DNA from: an uncultured Oscillospiraceae bacterium
Lineage (GTDB): Bacteria; Bacillota; Clostridia; Oscillospirales; Acutalibacteraceae
Direction: 5' to 3'
Length of the DNA stretch: 38,187 bases
Assembly: GCA_905198295.1 (NCBI GenBank)
Contig: CAJKBW010000020.1
Location: 1-38,187, forward strand
Every line of letters starts with the position of its first letter. Within the stretch, counting starts at the first letter, position 1. Below the pieces are notes generated by a model that saw only the letters and a program-made list of their open reading frames with translations, did no database searches and was not told the origin of the DNA. A program made the position numbers and the translations under genes. Shown in pieces: positions 24,168-32,735 of this stretch.

Positions 24168-25316
24168 TTATTCCCATCCCATCAAAGCGGTGATTTCCGG
24201 TATCAGTGCCTCTGCAAAACGCCGGTGTGCGGCTTCATTCGGATGACCGACCGCACCGACTTCCGTCCCGCTGATCGGCTGCATCAGGGCGAAACGGGCA
24301 TCCGCCCCGCTTTCCTGACGGAACGCCTCCACGGCATCGGAAAGACTCTGCGAAAGATTCTGCCGCATCATGCCGTATGTCCAGAGGATTTTCGCATCCG
24401 GATACGCGGCGTGCACCTGTTGTAATAGCGCAACAGCCGCCTGCTTCAGCTGTGCGGCCGATGCGCCGCCGGTGATATCGTTCGTCCCGGCGTTGATGAC
24501 AACCAGATCCGGCTGCCACTGCTGTGTATCCCACACTGTCCGGCTCACCGGAGAGGCGTAGGTAAACACCTCGGAAAGCGTTCCGGTTTTGGAGCCGCCG
24601 TTATTCACGTGAACACCGCGGCCGGATATCGCCACAAAATGGCCTTCCGCCCCGAAATGTTCAGTCAACAGCGCCGCATAGGTCTTCATCCCATCCTGCT
24701 CCGCAGATACATAGCGGCTGCTGGTTCCGGTATTGCCAAAGCCAGCGGTAATGGAATCCCCGATGAATTCGATTTTCCGCACCGGCGCCGGTTCCGCCTC
24801 CAGGAAAGCCGCCCCTTTGGCATCGTCTCCGGAACGAACCGTTGCCTCCTGTATCAGCAGGGACGCATTATGCGCCTCGGTCAGACGCACAAGACGCACT
24901 GTGTGCTCGCCGTAATCCAGTGCCTCCGGTGTCTGATAGGTTTTGATCGCGCCGACAGGAAACGTCTGATCTTCCGCGCCGTCGATAAACGCCCGCACAT
25001 ACGTGGTGTAATCGCTCTCCGTTTCGGCGCAGGACAGGCTGACCGACAGCGACCGGCCCAGAAAACGGATTTCCACATAGGCGTTTGTCCAGTCCAGGCA
25101 GACGGCATCCCCTTCCAGCACATAACGGCCGGAAATGCGGCCCGCCTCGCTTACCGGACGGGTAACCTCCGGGACAAGCGGTACTTCGGAAGACGCGGAC
25201 GGGGCGCCGCCGGAAGAATCGGCTTCGCTCCCGGCGCCGCCGGTACAGCCGGCCAGACACAGGCTCAGACAGCACGCAACACTGACAAGCACAAAACCTT
25301 TTCTGTTTTTCTTCAT
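24168..25316 (-). CDS. SGNH/GDSL esterase lipoprotein, CE2-like
   Basis: This 382-residue secreted lipoprotein probably deacetylates plant or bacterial polysaccharide. The signal peptide ends in the lipobox LAGC with Cys24. A Ser/Gly/Pro-rich linker (25-55) follows, then a beta-sandwich domain (about 58-160) and an SGNH hydrolase domain from 180. Block I is EFIGDSITAGFGN (Ser188), Gly234 lies in SGRGVHV, Asn279 in NAGTND, and the catalytic His358 in GHPNEAAH. The Asp usually three residues before that His is Ala355, in keeping with CE2 enzymes that work with a Ser-His dyad. The start is six bases after the valS stop codon, with its weak ribosome site (AAGG) overlapping that stop. It is therefore probably co-transcribed with valS. 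Confidence 0.85.
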   Translation of the reverse strand: MKKNRKGFVLVSVACCLSLCLAGCTGGAGSEADSSGGAPSASSEVPLVPEVTRPVSEAGRISGRYVLEGDAVCLDWTNAYVEIRFLGRSLSVSLSCAETESDYTTYVRAFIDGAEDQTFPVGAIKTYQTPEALDYGEHTVRLVRLTEAHNASLLIQEATVRSGDDAKGAAFLEAEPAPVRKIEFIGDSITAGFGNTGTSSRYVSAEQDGMKTYAALLTEHFGAEGHFVAISGRGVHVNNGGSKTGTLSEVFTYASPVSRTVWDTQQWQPDLVVINAGTNDITGGASAAQLKQAAVALLQQVHAAYPDAKILWTYGMMRQNLSQSLSDAVEAFRQESGADARFALMQPISGTEVGAVGHPNEAAHRRFAEALIPEITALMGWE

Positions 25317-25322
25317 TTTACC

Positions 25323-27944
25323 TTATCCCAACTGCAAAATGCTCTGTTCCAGCAATGCCAGCTGCTCCTGCAGCCGCGCCGCGTTTTCGCGGGCACCTGC
25401 CACCACGTTTTCCGGCGCCTTATCGGTAAACGATTTGTTGGCCAGCCGGGCCAGCACGCCGTCAAGCTGCTTTTGAATGCCGGCTTTTTCTTTTTCCAGC
25501 CGGGCCTTTTCCGCAGCGATATCGATCAATTCCGCCATCGGCATTTTGATGGTCGCATCCGCCGTCACCACACTGACCGCTCCGTCAATGTCGAACTTTT
25601 CGCCCACCAGCACCTCGGAAGCGGAGGCGAGCCGTTCCATAAAGACCGCACCGTTGCGGAAGGTATCGGCAAATCCGGTTTCCACATAGACCTGCGCCTT
25701 GCGGGACGGCGGCACATTCATTTCGGCCCGACGGTTGCGAATCGCCCGGATCGCCTCCATCAGCCGTTCCATTTCCTTTTCCTCGGCCGCAAAATCCAGA
25801 GAATCCGTATACACCGGCCACGCGGAAATCATCAGGGATTCCCCTTCATGCGGCAGAGACTGCCAGATTTCTTCGGTGATGAACGGCATAAACGGATGCA
25901 GCAGCTTGAGGATGCCGGTCATCACATACACCAGCACCCGGCGCGCGTCTTCTGCCCTTTCGCCCTGCAGATGCACCTTGCACAGCTCAATATACCAGTC
26001 GCAGAAACTGTCCCAAATGAAATCGTACAGCTTCTGGACGGCAATCCCAAGCTCGAATTTCTCCAGATTGTCGGTAACCTCTTTCACCAGGCGGTTGAAC
26101 CGGGAAAGGATCCATTTGTCCTCCATTCCCAGTGTATCCGGCAGGGTAAGCGCCACATCGCCGTCACCGAGATTCATCCGGATGAAACGCGCCGCATTCC
26201 ACAGCTTGTTGGCAAAATTGCGGGACGACTGCACCTTTTCCTCCAGGAAACGCATATCGTTCCCCGGGCTGTTGCCGGTGGCCAGGGAGAAGCGCAGCGC
26301 GTCCGCGCCGTACTGATCGATCACTTCGATCGGGTCAACGCCGTTGCCCAGCGACTTGGACATTTTGCGCCCCTGCGCATCGCGCACCAGACCGTGGATG
26401 AAGACGTTTTTAAAGGGCACCTCTCCCATGTGGGCGATACCCGAGAACATCATGCGCGCCACCCAGAAGAAGATAATATCATACCCGGTAACCAACGTAT
26501 CGGTCGGATAGAAATAGTCCAGCTCCGGTGTTTTTTCCGGCCATCCGAGGGTTGAGAATGGCCACAGCGCGGAAGAAAACCAGGTGTCCAGCGTATCCTC
26601 ATCCTGCCGCAGATGATGGCTGCCGCATTTTGGGCACACAGCCGGATCTTCCCGGGAAACCACCACTTCCCCGCAGTCTGCGCAGTACCACGCCGGGATC
26701 CGGTGTCCCCACCACAGCTGACGGGAAATGCACCAGTCGCGGATATTCTCCATCCAGTTGAAATAGACCTTATCGAACCGTTCCGGCACAAATTTGGTTT
26801 TGCCGCTCCGCACGGCATCGATCGCCGGCGCCGCCAAGGGCGCCATTTTCACAAACCACTGCATCGAAACCAGCGGCTCGATCACCGTATGACAGCGGTA
26901 GCAGTGCCCGACGTTGTGCTTGATCGGTTCCACCTTGAGCAGATAGCCCTTTTCCTCGAGCTCCTTCACGATCGCCTTGCGGCATTCCGCGGCGGTCATG
27001 CCCTGATAGCGGCCCGCCTTCTCGTTCATGATGCCGCTTTCGTCGATAACGGTGATCACCTCAAGCTGATGACGCAGTCCCACCTCAAAGTCGTTCGGGT
27101 CGTGCGCAGGGGTGATTTTCACCACACCGGTTCCGAAATCCATCTCGACATAGGTGTCGGCAATCACCGGAATTTCCTTATCGACCAGCGGCAGGATCAG
27201 GTTCTTGCCGACGAGAGCACGGTAACGCTCATCGTCCGGATGCACCGCCACCGCGGTGTCACCGAGCATCGTTTCCGGACGGGTGGTCGCCAGTTCCAGA
27301 TAACCGCTGCCGTCCGCAAAGGGATAGCGCAGATGATAGAAGAACGCGTCCTGCTCCTCAAATTCCACCTCGGCATCGGAGATGGAGGTGTGACAGTGCG
27401 GACACCAGTTGATGATCCGTTCGCCCCGGTAAATCAGGCCTTCTTCATACAGGCGCACGAAAACCTCCCGCACCGCCTTCGAACAGCCCTCGTCCAGCGT
27501 GAAACGCTCGCGTTCCCAGTCGCAGGAGGAACCGATTTTGTGCAGCTGCTGCACAATGCGGCCGCCGTACTGCCTGCGCCATTCCCATGCACGCTCCAGG
27601 AAAGCCTCGCGGCCGATGTCCTCCTTGCGGACGCCTTCCTTGGCCATCGCTTCCACGATTTTGGCCTCGGTGGCGATCGACGCATGGTCGGTTCCCGGCA
27701 TCCAAAGCGCCTCATAGCCCTGCATGCGGCGCCAGCGGATCAGGATATCCTGCAGGGTATTGTCCACGGCGTGCCCCATGTGCAGCTGCCCGGTGATATT
27801 GGGCGGCGGCATAACAATGGTATAGGGCTTCTTCTCCGGGTTGACCTCGGCGTGAAAATAGCCGCCGTCCAGCCAGAATTGATAAATACGGTCCTCCACC
27901 TCACGGGGATCATAGGTTTTTGCCAGTTCCTTTTTGTCTCCCAT
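25323..27944 (-). CDS. valS: Valyl-tRNA synthetase
   Basis: This 873-residue class I synthetase charges tRNA-Val. HIGH appears as PPPNITGQLHMGHA (near residue 45) and KMSKS as GRKMSKSLGN (near 515). The editing domain lies between them, containing TTRPETMLGDTAVAVHP. A zinc-type Cys cluster CADCGEVV-CPKC is near 410, and the C-terminal coiled coil (about 800-873, Lys/Glu-rich ending LLEQSILQL) is typical of ValS. I chose the ATG at 27944, which begins MGDKKELAKTYDP. A TTG at 27974 is an in-frame alternative. The upstream leader is only about 50 bases and has no T-box. It diverges from leuA. Confidence 0.95.
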   Translation of the reverse strand: MGDKKELAKTYDPREVEDRIYQFWLDGGYFHAEVNPEKKPYTIVMPPPNITGQLHMGHAVDNTLQDILIRWRRMQGYEALWMPGTDHASIATEAKIVEAMAKEGVRKEDIGREAFLERAWEWRRQYGGRIVQQLHKIGSSCDWERERFTLDEGCSKAVREVFVRLYEEGLIYRGERIINWCPHCHTSISDAEVEFEEQDAFFYHLRYPFADGSGYLELATTRPETMLGDTAVAVHPDDERYRALVGKNLILPLVDKEIPVIADTYVEMDFGTGVVKITPAHDPNDFEVGLRHQLEVITVIDESGIMNEKAGRYQGMTAAECRKAIVKELEEKGYLLKVEPIKHNVGHCYRCHTVIEPLVSMQWFVKMAPLAAPAIDAVRSGKTKFVPERFDKVYFNWMENIRDWCISRQLWWGHRIPAWYCADCGEVVVSREDPAVCPKCGSHHLRQDEDTLDTWFSSALWPFSTLGWPEKTPELDYFYPTDTLVTGYDIIFFWVARMMFSGIAHMGEVPFKNVFIHGLVRDAQGRKMSKSLGNGVDPIEVIDQYGADALRFSLATGNSPGNDMRFLEEKVQSSRNFANKLWNAARFIRMNLGDGDVALTLPDTLGMEDKWILSRFNRLVKEVTDNLEKFELGIAVQKLYDFIWDSFCDWYIELCKVHLQGERAEDARRVLVYVMTGILKLLHPFMPFITEEIWQSLPHEGESLMISAWPVYTDSLDFAAEEKEMERLMEAIRAIRNRRAEMNVPPSRKAQVYVETGFADTFRNGAVFMERLASASEVLVGEKFDIDGAVSVVTADATIKMPMAELIDIAAEKARLEKEKAGIQKQLDGVLARLANKSFTDKAPENVVAGARENAARLQEQLALLEQSILQLG

Positions 27945-28000
27945 TTCTGTTCTGACACCTTTCCTGCCGCCCAATCTGCGGACACTGTATAGATTTTTCT

Positions 28001-28029
28001 ATTTTATCACACTGCCGCCGGTTGTACAA
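28001..28029 (-). promoter_or_regulatory. Promoter of valS
   Basis: The minus strand shows TTGTAC (28024-28029), 17 bases, TAAAAT (28001-28006). The start point would be near 27994, giving a short leader with no visible attenuator. Confidence 0.6.
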
Positions 28030-28059
28030 GTGTTCTGAAAAAAATCCTGCACGCGGCGC

Positions 28060-28087
28060 TTGACAAATAGCCACCGCCTGCTATAAT
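28060..28087 (+). promoter_or_regulatory. Consensus promoter of the leu operon
   Basis: A perfect TTGACA (28060-28065) and a perfect TATAAT (28082-28087) are 16 bases apart. Transcription from about 28094 leads into the T-box leader, which then limits output. Confidence 0.88.
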
Positions 28088-28136
28088 GATAACAAGCAAA
28101 GACCCTTTCCCCATTTTTGTCATATCTGCGGTTAAA

Positions 28137-28405
28137 GACTGTGAAGGGAATAAGACATAAGCGGACAGCTTACAGAGAACCGGCGGTTGGTGTGAGCCGG
28201 CAGTGTCTGTTATGTGCATAGCTCATCCCGGAGTCGCTTATCTGAAGGCTTCTGCTTTAAGGATAAGCCGTGTGGTCACGTTACAGGCCGGAGCCTTAGC
28301 GGTTTGTCCGCCGGAGGCTTGCTGAGGGGCGCTGCGGCGCCTGAATGTGGGTGGTACCACGAGCGAATGATTCGCCCGTCCCTGTTGTGGGGACGGGTAT
28401 TTTTG
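28137..28405 (+). promoter_or_regulatory. T-box leader with leucine (CUC) specifier
   Basis: Uncharged tRNA-Leu binding to this leader should prevent termination ahead of leuA. Stem I is visible: GACT (28137) pairs AGTC (28232), with a GTGAA kink-turn bulge, then GGGA with TCCC. The specifier loop carries CTC at 28222-28224, a Leu codon followed by A. Above it ACATAA (28155) pairs TTATGT (28210), then the AGAGA bulge and a CCGGC/GCCGG apical stem. GCTTATC/GATAAGC (28236, 28262) forms another stem. The T-box TGGGTGGTACCACG lies at 28348-28361. Its UGGU bulge has the U expected for the A discriminator of tRNA-Leu. The terminator is the GC hairpin at 28375-28398 with TATTTTTG. Confidence 0.93.
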
Positions 28406-28438
28406 TATTCTCTATTATCTTTTCAGGGAGGTTATGCT

Positions 28439-30115
28439 ATGAAACCGTCATTTCAGAAGTATCGTCCGTTTGAGCAGATTACGCTGCCCGACCGGCAGTG
28501 GCCGTCCCGGGTCATCGATAAGGCGCCCGTGTGGTGCAGCGTGGACCTTCGCGACGGCAACCAGGCGCTGGTCGACCCGATGAACATGGAAGAGAAGCTG
28601 GAATTCTTCAAAACGCTGTGCGACATCGGGTTCAAGGAAATTGAGGTGGGCTTCCCCTCGGCGTCCGAAACGGAATATGCCATCTGCCGCGAGCTGATCG
28701 AAGGCGGCCATATCCCGGACGACGTCACCATCCAGGTGCTCGTGCAGGCGCGTGAGCACCTGATCCGCAAGACATTTGAGGCCATCCGCGGCGCGAAAAA
28801 CGTCATTGTCCATTTCTATAACTCCACCTCCACCCTGCAGCGCAAGGTGGTGTTCAAAAAGGATATGGACGGCATCATCGATATCGCGGTGGCCGGTGCC
28901 AAATTGATCCGCGAACTGACCGACAGCTTTGAAGGTGACACCAACATCCGCTTCGAGTATTCCCCGGAAAGCTTTTCGGGCACCGAGATGGACAATGCCG
29001 TTGCCATCTGCGCGGCGGTGATGGACGAAATGGGCTCCACCAAGGAAAACCCGATTATTCTCAATCTGCCGGATACGGTGGAAATGTGCACGCCCAATAC
29101 CTATGCGGATCAGATTGAGTATTTCATCCGTCATCTGCCGGGCCGGGAACGCGCCATTATCAGCGTCCATCCGCACAACGACCGCGGCACCGGCGTGGCG
29201 GCGGCGGAGCTGGCGATGCTGGCCGGGGCTGAGCGGGTCGAAGGCACCCTGTTCGGCAACGGGGAGCGCACCGGCAATCTGGATATCGTCAACATGGGGC
29301 TGAATATGTTCACGCAGGGCGTTGACCCGCAGCTCGATTTCAGCAATCTGCCGAAGCTGCGCGAGCTGTACGAACGCTGCACGAAGATGCATGTCTATGC
29401 CCGTCAGCCTTATGTGGGCGAACTGGTCTTCACCGCGTTCTCGGGATCGCATCAGGACGCGATCAATAAGGGCATGGAATACATGCAGCAGTCCGGCTCC
29501 GATTACTGGGAGATCCCCTATCTGCCGATCGACCCGGCGGACGTCGGCCGGCAGTACGAACCGATTATCCGTATTAACTCGCAGTCCGGCAAGGGCGGCG
29601 CCGCCTTCGTCATGCAGAACGTTTTCGGCTATCATCTGCCCAAAAAGATGCACCCCGAATTCGGCGCTCTGGTCAAGGCAGAGTGCGACCGGCAGGGACG
29701 GGAACTGTCCGCAGAGGAGCTGTTTGGCGTCTTCCGCAGCAGTTATCTGGAAATTCCGGAAAAATACAAGCTCCTCCGGCACAGCATTGCCGAATCCTCC
29801 GGTGAAAACGGTACCGTCTCCTTCTCCGGTACGCTTTCGGTTAATGGCGAAACCCACGAAATCACCGGCTCCGGAAACGGGCCGATCGATGCCTTCTTCC
29901 AGGCGCTGCAGGAGCTGCATATTCCGGGCTATGCGTTCCTCTCCTATCACGAGCACGCCATCACCTCCGGCTCCGACTCCAACGCCATCGCCTATATTGA
30001 ACTGAAAAAGCCGGACGGAAAGCCGATTTTCGGCGTTGGTATCGCCAGCAACATCAACCTGGCCTCGATCCGCGGCGTTCTGAACGCCATCAACCGTGCG
30101 GAGAACGGACAGTAA
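28439..30115 (+). CDS. leuA: 2-Isopropylmalate synthase (long type)
   Basis: This 558-residue enzyme condenses acetyl-CoA with 2-oxoisovalerate, the first step of leucine synthesis. The TIM barrel begins with the signature WCSVDLRDGNQALVDP, and the metal-binding HPHNDRGTG lies near residue 240, followed by VEGTLFGNGERTGN. The C-terminal region (about 425-558) is the allosteric domain for leucine feedback, with SGSDSNAIAYIEL near the end. The N-terminus and length fit the LeuA2 type found in actinobacteria and some Clostridia. The ATG at 28439 follows GGGAGG. The open frame also runs back into the T-box leader, which is noncoding. leuB follows after 49 bases. Confidence 0.95.
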   Translation: MKPSFQKYRPFEQITLPDRQWPSRVIDKAPVWCSVDLRDGNQALVDPMNMEEKLEFFKTLCDIGFKEIEVGFPSASETEYAICRELIEGGHIPDDVTIQVLVQAREHLIRKTFEAIRGAKNVIVHFYNSTSTLQRKVVFKKDMDGIIDIAVAGAKLIRELTDSFEGDTNIRFEYSPESFSGTEMDNAVAICAAVMDEMGSTKENPIILNLPDTVEMCTPNTYADQIEYFIRHLPGRERAIISVHPHNDRGTGVAAAELAMLAGAERVEGTLFGNGERTGNLDIVNMGLNMFTQGVDPQLDFSNLPKLRELYERCTKMHVYARQPYVGELVFTAFSGSHQDAINKGMEYMQQSGSDYWEIPYLPIDPADVGRQYEPIIRINSQSGKGGAAFVMQNVFGYHLPKKMHPEFGALVKAECDRQGRELSAEELFGVFRSSYLEIPEKYKLLRHSIAESSGENGTVSFSGTLSVNGETHEITGSGNGPIDAFFQALQELHIPGYAFLSYHEHAITSGSDSNAIAYIELKKPDGKPIFGVGIASNINLASIRGVLNAINRAENGQ

Positions 30116-30164
30116 TACAGTCGTTGTTTCCTTCAGGGAATAAATAAAAAAGGAGCGTTCATCT

Positions 30165-31241
30165 ATGTCAAACACCTATAAGGTCACACTGCTGCGCGGC
30201 GACGGCATCGGTCCGGAAATCGTGCAGGAAGCTCTCAAAGTCCTGGATGCGGCCGGGAAAAAATTCCAGTTTTCTATCGAATATACCGACGCGCTGATGG
30301 GCGGCTGCGCAATTGACGCCACCGGCGTGCCGCTGCCGCAGGAAACCATCGATTCCTGCCTGGCCTCCGATGCGGTGCTGCTCGGTGCGGTCGGCGGCTA
30401 CAAGTGGGATACTCTTCCGGGAAATCTCCGTCCGGAAGCGGGCCTGCTCGGCATCCGCGGCGCCCTCGGCCTTTTTGCGAACCTTCGTCCGGCGAAAATT
30501 TACGGACCGCTCAAGGGAGCCTGTCCCCTGCGCGAGGATATCATCGGCGACAGCATGGACATCATGGTGGTGCGCGAGCTGACCGGCGGTATTTACTTCG
30601 GCAAGCGCGGCCGGGAAATGGTGGACGGCGTGGAAGCCGCTTACGATACGGAATACTACACCGCAAAAGAGGTGGAGCGTATCGCCCGCGTGGCTTTTGA
30701 GACCGCCCGCAAGCGCAGCCATAAGGTACACAATATCGATAAGGCGAACGTGCTGGAGTCCTCGCGCCTGTGGCGGGAAACCGTCCTGCGGGTGGCCAAG
30801 GATTATCCGGATGTGGAGCTGCAGCACCTGTATATCGACAATGCGGCCATGCAGCTGGTGCGCAATCCGAAGCAGTTTGACGTTATCGTGGCGTCGAATA
30901 TTTTCGGGGACATCCTTTCGGATGAAGCGTCTCAGGTGGCCGGCTCGATCGGCATGCTCGCTTCCGCCTCGCTGGGCGAAGGCAAGCGAGGCCTGTTTGA
31001 GCCGATTCATGGCTCTGCCCCGGATATCGCCGGAAAGGGCATCGCCAATCCGCTGGCGACCATCCTTTCGGCGGCGATGATGCTGCGCTATTCGCTGGAT
31101 CAGAGCAAAGCCGCCGATGCCATCGAAGCTGCGGTGGAAAAGGTGCTCATGGATGGCTATCGCACACCGGACATCTATACCGACGGCTGCAAAAAGGTCG
31201 GCACGGTGGAAATGGGCGACGCGGTTGTCGCCGCCCTGTAA
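30165..31241 (+). CDS. leuB: 3-Isopropylmalate dehydrogenase
   Basis: This 358-residue NAD-dependent enzyme oxidises and decarboxylates 3-isopropylmalate to 2-oxoisocaproate, the third step of leucine synthesis. The N-terminus LLRGDGIGPEIVQEALKVL, the arginine-rich substrate segment GLFANLRPAK near residue 105, RELTGGIYFG near 140, and the metal site FDVIVASNIFGDILSDEAS near 240 are all conserved. GSAPDIAGKGIANP near 285 is the NAD loop. It follows AAAAAGGAG. leuC and leuD, needed between LeuA and LeuB, are not here and must lie elsewhere. Regulation is by the upstream T-box. Confidence 0.96.
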   Translation: MSNTYKVTLLRGDGIGPEIVQEALKVLDAAGKKFQFSIEYTDALMGGCAIDATGVPLPQETIDSCLASDAVLLGAVGGYKWDTLPGNLRPEAGLLGIRGALGLFANLRPAKIYGPLKGACPLREDIIGDSMDIMVVRELTGGIYFGKRGREMVDGVEAAYDTEYYTAKEVERIARVAFETARKRSHKVHNIDKANVLESSRLWRETVLRVAKDYPDVELQHLYIDNAAMQLVRNPKQFDVIVASNIFGDILSDEASQVAGSIGMLASASLGEGKRGLFEPIHGSAPDIAGKGIANPLATILSAAMMLRYSLDQSKAADAIEAAVEKVLMDGYRTPDIYTDGCKKVGTVEMGDAVVAAL

Positions 31242-31255
31242 TCCTGTTTTTTTCG

Positions 31256-31290
31256 GGGAGACGCAGAATGTCATGCATTTTGCGTCTCCC
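31256..31290 (+). terminator. Hairpin between leuB and the acetyltransferase
   Basis: A 15-bp stem with one G-U pair (31256-31270 against 31276-31290, loop TCATG) is followed by TGTTCCGTTTT, an interrupted T-run. It may be a weak terminator or processing site, partly separating the two genes. Confidence 0.5.
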
Positions 31291-31319
31291 TGTTCCGTTT
31301 TACAAGGAGGAAAGCGAAA

Positions 31320-31925
31320 ATGACCGTCAAGGAAAAAATGAAAAACGGCATGCTGTACTGCTGCGGCGATGAGGAACTGATGCGGGAACAGACGCAATGC
31401 CTGGAAAAGCTGTACGATTTCAACCAGACCCGTCCCAGTGAAGCGGACAAGCGGGCGGCCTTGCTGAAAGAGCTGTTCGCGGAAGTAGGCGAAGGCTGCT
31501 ATGTGGAACCCCCGCTGCATGCCAACTGGGGCTGCAACACCCATTTCGGCCATCATGTCTATGCAAATTTTAATCTCACTTTGGTGGACGATACCGATAT
31601 TTTTGTCGGGGATTATGTCATGTTTGGCCCCAATGTAACCGTCGCCACTGCCGGCCACCCGGTAGATCCGGAACTGCGCCGCCAGATCGCGCAGTTCAAC
31701 ATCCCGGTTCATATCGGCAATAATGTGTGGATCGGCGCCGGATCTGTTTTGCTTCCCGGTGTGAGCATCGGCGACAATACGGTTATCGGTGCGGGCAGCA
31801 TCGTCACCAGGGATATCCCGGCAAACGTTGTGGCGGTGGGCAATCCCTGCCGCGTACTGCGGGAAATCGGCGACCATGACCGGGAATATTATTATCGCGG
31901 CCGGCGGATTGTCCGTCCGTTGTAA
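31320..31925 (+). CDS. Sugar O-acetyltransferase, Maa/LacA family
   Basis: This 201-residue trimeric left-handed beta-helix enzyme transfers acetyl from acetyl-CoA to sugar hydroxyls. The N-terminal maltose acetyltransferase helix pair (about 1-60) precedes hexapeptide repeats. The catalytic His is probably in TVATAGHPVDPELRR (near residue 105), and the repeats IHIGNNVWIGAG, VSIGDNTVIGAGS and IVTRDIPANVVAVGNPCRV are visible. AGGAGG precedes the ATG by about nine bases. The hairpin at 31256 separates it from leuB, so co-expression is uncertain. The substrate is unknown; family members mainly detoxify non-metabolised sugars. Confidence 0.88.
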   Translation: MTVKEKMKNGMLYCCGDEELMREQTQCLEKLYDFNQTRPSEADKRAALLKELFAEVGEGCYVEPPLHANWGCNTHFGHHVYANFNLTLVDDTDIFVGDYVMFGPNVTVATAGHPVDPELRRQIAQFNIPVHIGNNVWIGAGSVLLPGVSIGDNTVIGAGSIVTRDIPANVVAVGNPCRVLREIGDHDREYYYRGRRIVRPL

Positions 31926-31939
31926 ACGGTCGTAATTCA

Positions 31940-31986
31940 GCGTGAATAAGGGCGGGAAACGATAAGTTTCCCGCCCTTATTCACGC
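31940..31986. terminator. Long perfect inverted repeat between convergent genes
   Basis: Two 21-base arms (31940-31960 and 31966-31986) are exact complements around GATAA. The stem overlaps the last codons of the minus-strand DUF1905 gene. It sits where a bidirectional terminator is expected, yet lacks a T-run directly after either arm, so the role is inferred from position and stability. Confidence 0.6.
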
Positions 31987-32246
31987 TTATGCAGGGTTAC
32001 GTATACGGTATCTCCGGGCTTTTTTCCGATTTTGGCCCGGATGGAGTTGGGCACCCCGAGAATGTGTCCCGGCGTTTTCATACGCACAAGACTGCCGTCG
32101 TATGGTTCACCGTCAAATGTTGCATGAACCTTGACGCGTCCCCTGCCGAATTCCGCCCGGACGTCATAGGGAAAATCAATATAGGCGCCGTCAATATCGG
32201 GCACCTTTTGCAGTGTGGCATCAAACCGGTAAATTTTTGGATTCAT
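31977..32246 (-). CDS. DUF1905 domain protein
   Basis: This 89-residue small beta-barrel protein is of unknown function. The family pattern is clear: it starts YRFDATLQKVPDIDGAYIDF, followed by FGRGRVKVHATFDG, the basic loop MKTPGHILGVPNSIRAKIG and PGDTVYVTL. Residues PGDTV with the preceding Lys are typical of the family. GGGAGCAG precedes the ATG. The last four codons lie inside a long hairpin. It follows the DUF2809 gene by 87 bases on the same strand, a possible operon. No catalytic residue is evident. Confidence 0.85.
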   Translation of the reverse strand: MNPKIYRFDATLQKVPDIDGAYIDFPYDVRAEFGRGRVKVHATFDGEPYDGSLVRMKTPGHILGVPNSIRAKIGKKPGDTVYVTLHKRE

Positions 32247-32333
32247 CTCTGCTCCCTTGCCGCCGTTTCAGCCGCGGAAAACTTCCCCTTTAGAATGTGC
32301 CGAAAAGCGTGCCCTATTCCGCTGCTTTCCTTC

Positions 32334-32729
32334 TTAGCCTTTTGGTGAACCCTTTCGTTTTTCGACGGCAATCCACTCTGCAAAAAAGAACAGAAGACAG
32401 CCGACGGCATAGCAGACCATATCCGCCAAATCAAAGGTGGAACCGATCAGGATGCCCAGCCATGTTCCGGTAAGCCCCAGTTTGCCGGCGATGTTCAGCC
32501 CCTGCAGTCCTTCGACAGCAAAGCTGAAAAGCAGTACCCACACCGCCAGCCATCTGGGCTTTTCCGGATGGATAACGCGTCCAAGACAGCACAGCAGAAC
32601 GGTAACCAGAACATCACCGACATACGGCCGAATAAAGCGATCATGCACAAATACAGCAATGATGATTTCCAGCAAAAGCAGCAGAATAAAAGCCAGCAGA
32701 TACGGCAGACGTTTTTTCAATCCCCTCAC
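32334..32729 (-). CDS. DUF2809 family membrane protein
   Basis: This 131-residue protein has four predicted membrane helices (about residues 9-28, 38-52, 60-75 and 95-118). The pattern RPYVGDVLVTVLLCC near 35 and GSTFDLADMVCYAVGC near 98 are the DUF2809 hallmarks, loosely reminiscent of VanZ-like proteins. Function is unknown. The GTG start at 32729 lies six bases after the stop of the TetM-like gene. The two are therefore translationally coupled, which suggests joint expression. Confidence 0.8.
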   Translation of the reverse strand: MRGLKKRLPYLLAFILLLLLEIIIAVFVHDRFIRPYVGDVLVTVLLCCLGRVIHPEKPRWLAVWVLLFSFAVEGLQGLNIAGKLGLTGTWLGILIGSTFDLADMVCYAVGCLLFFFAEWIAVEKRKGSPKG

Positions 32730-32735
32730 GCCCCT

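Noticed and set aside
27945..28030. A T-box leader for valS
   Set aside because: The leader is only about 50 bases and lacks the T-box sequence; the T-box in this gap reads on the plus strand toward leuA.
30168..31877. A 569-codon open frame on the minus strand
   Set aside because: It spans the complement of leuB and the acetyltransferase, both certain genes.
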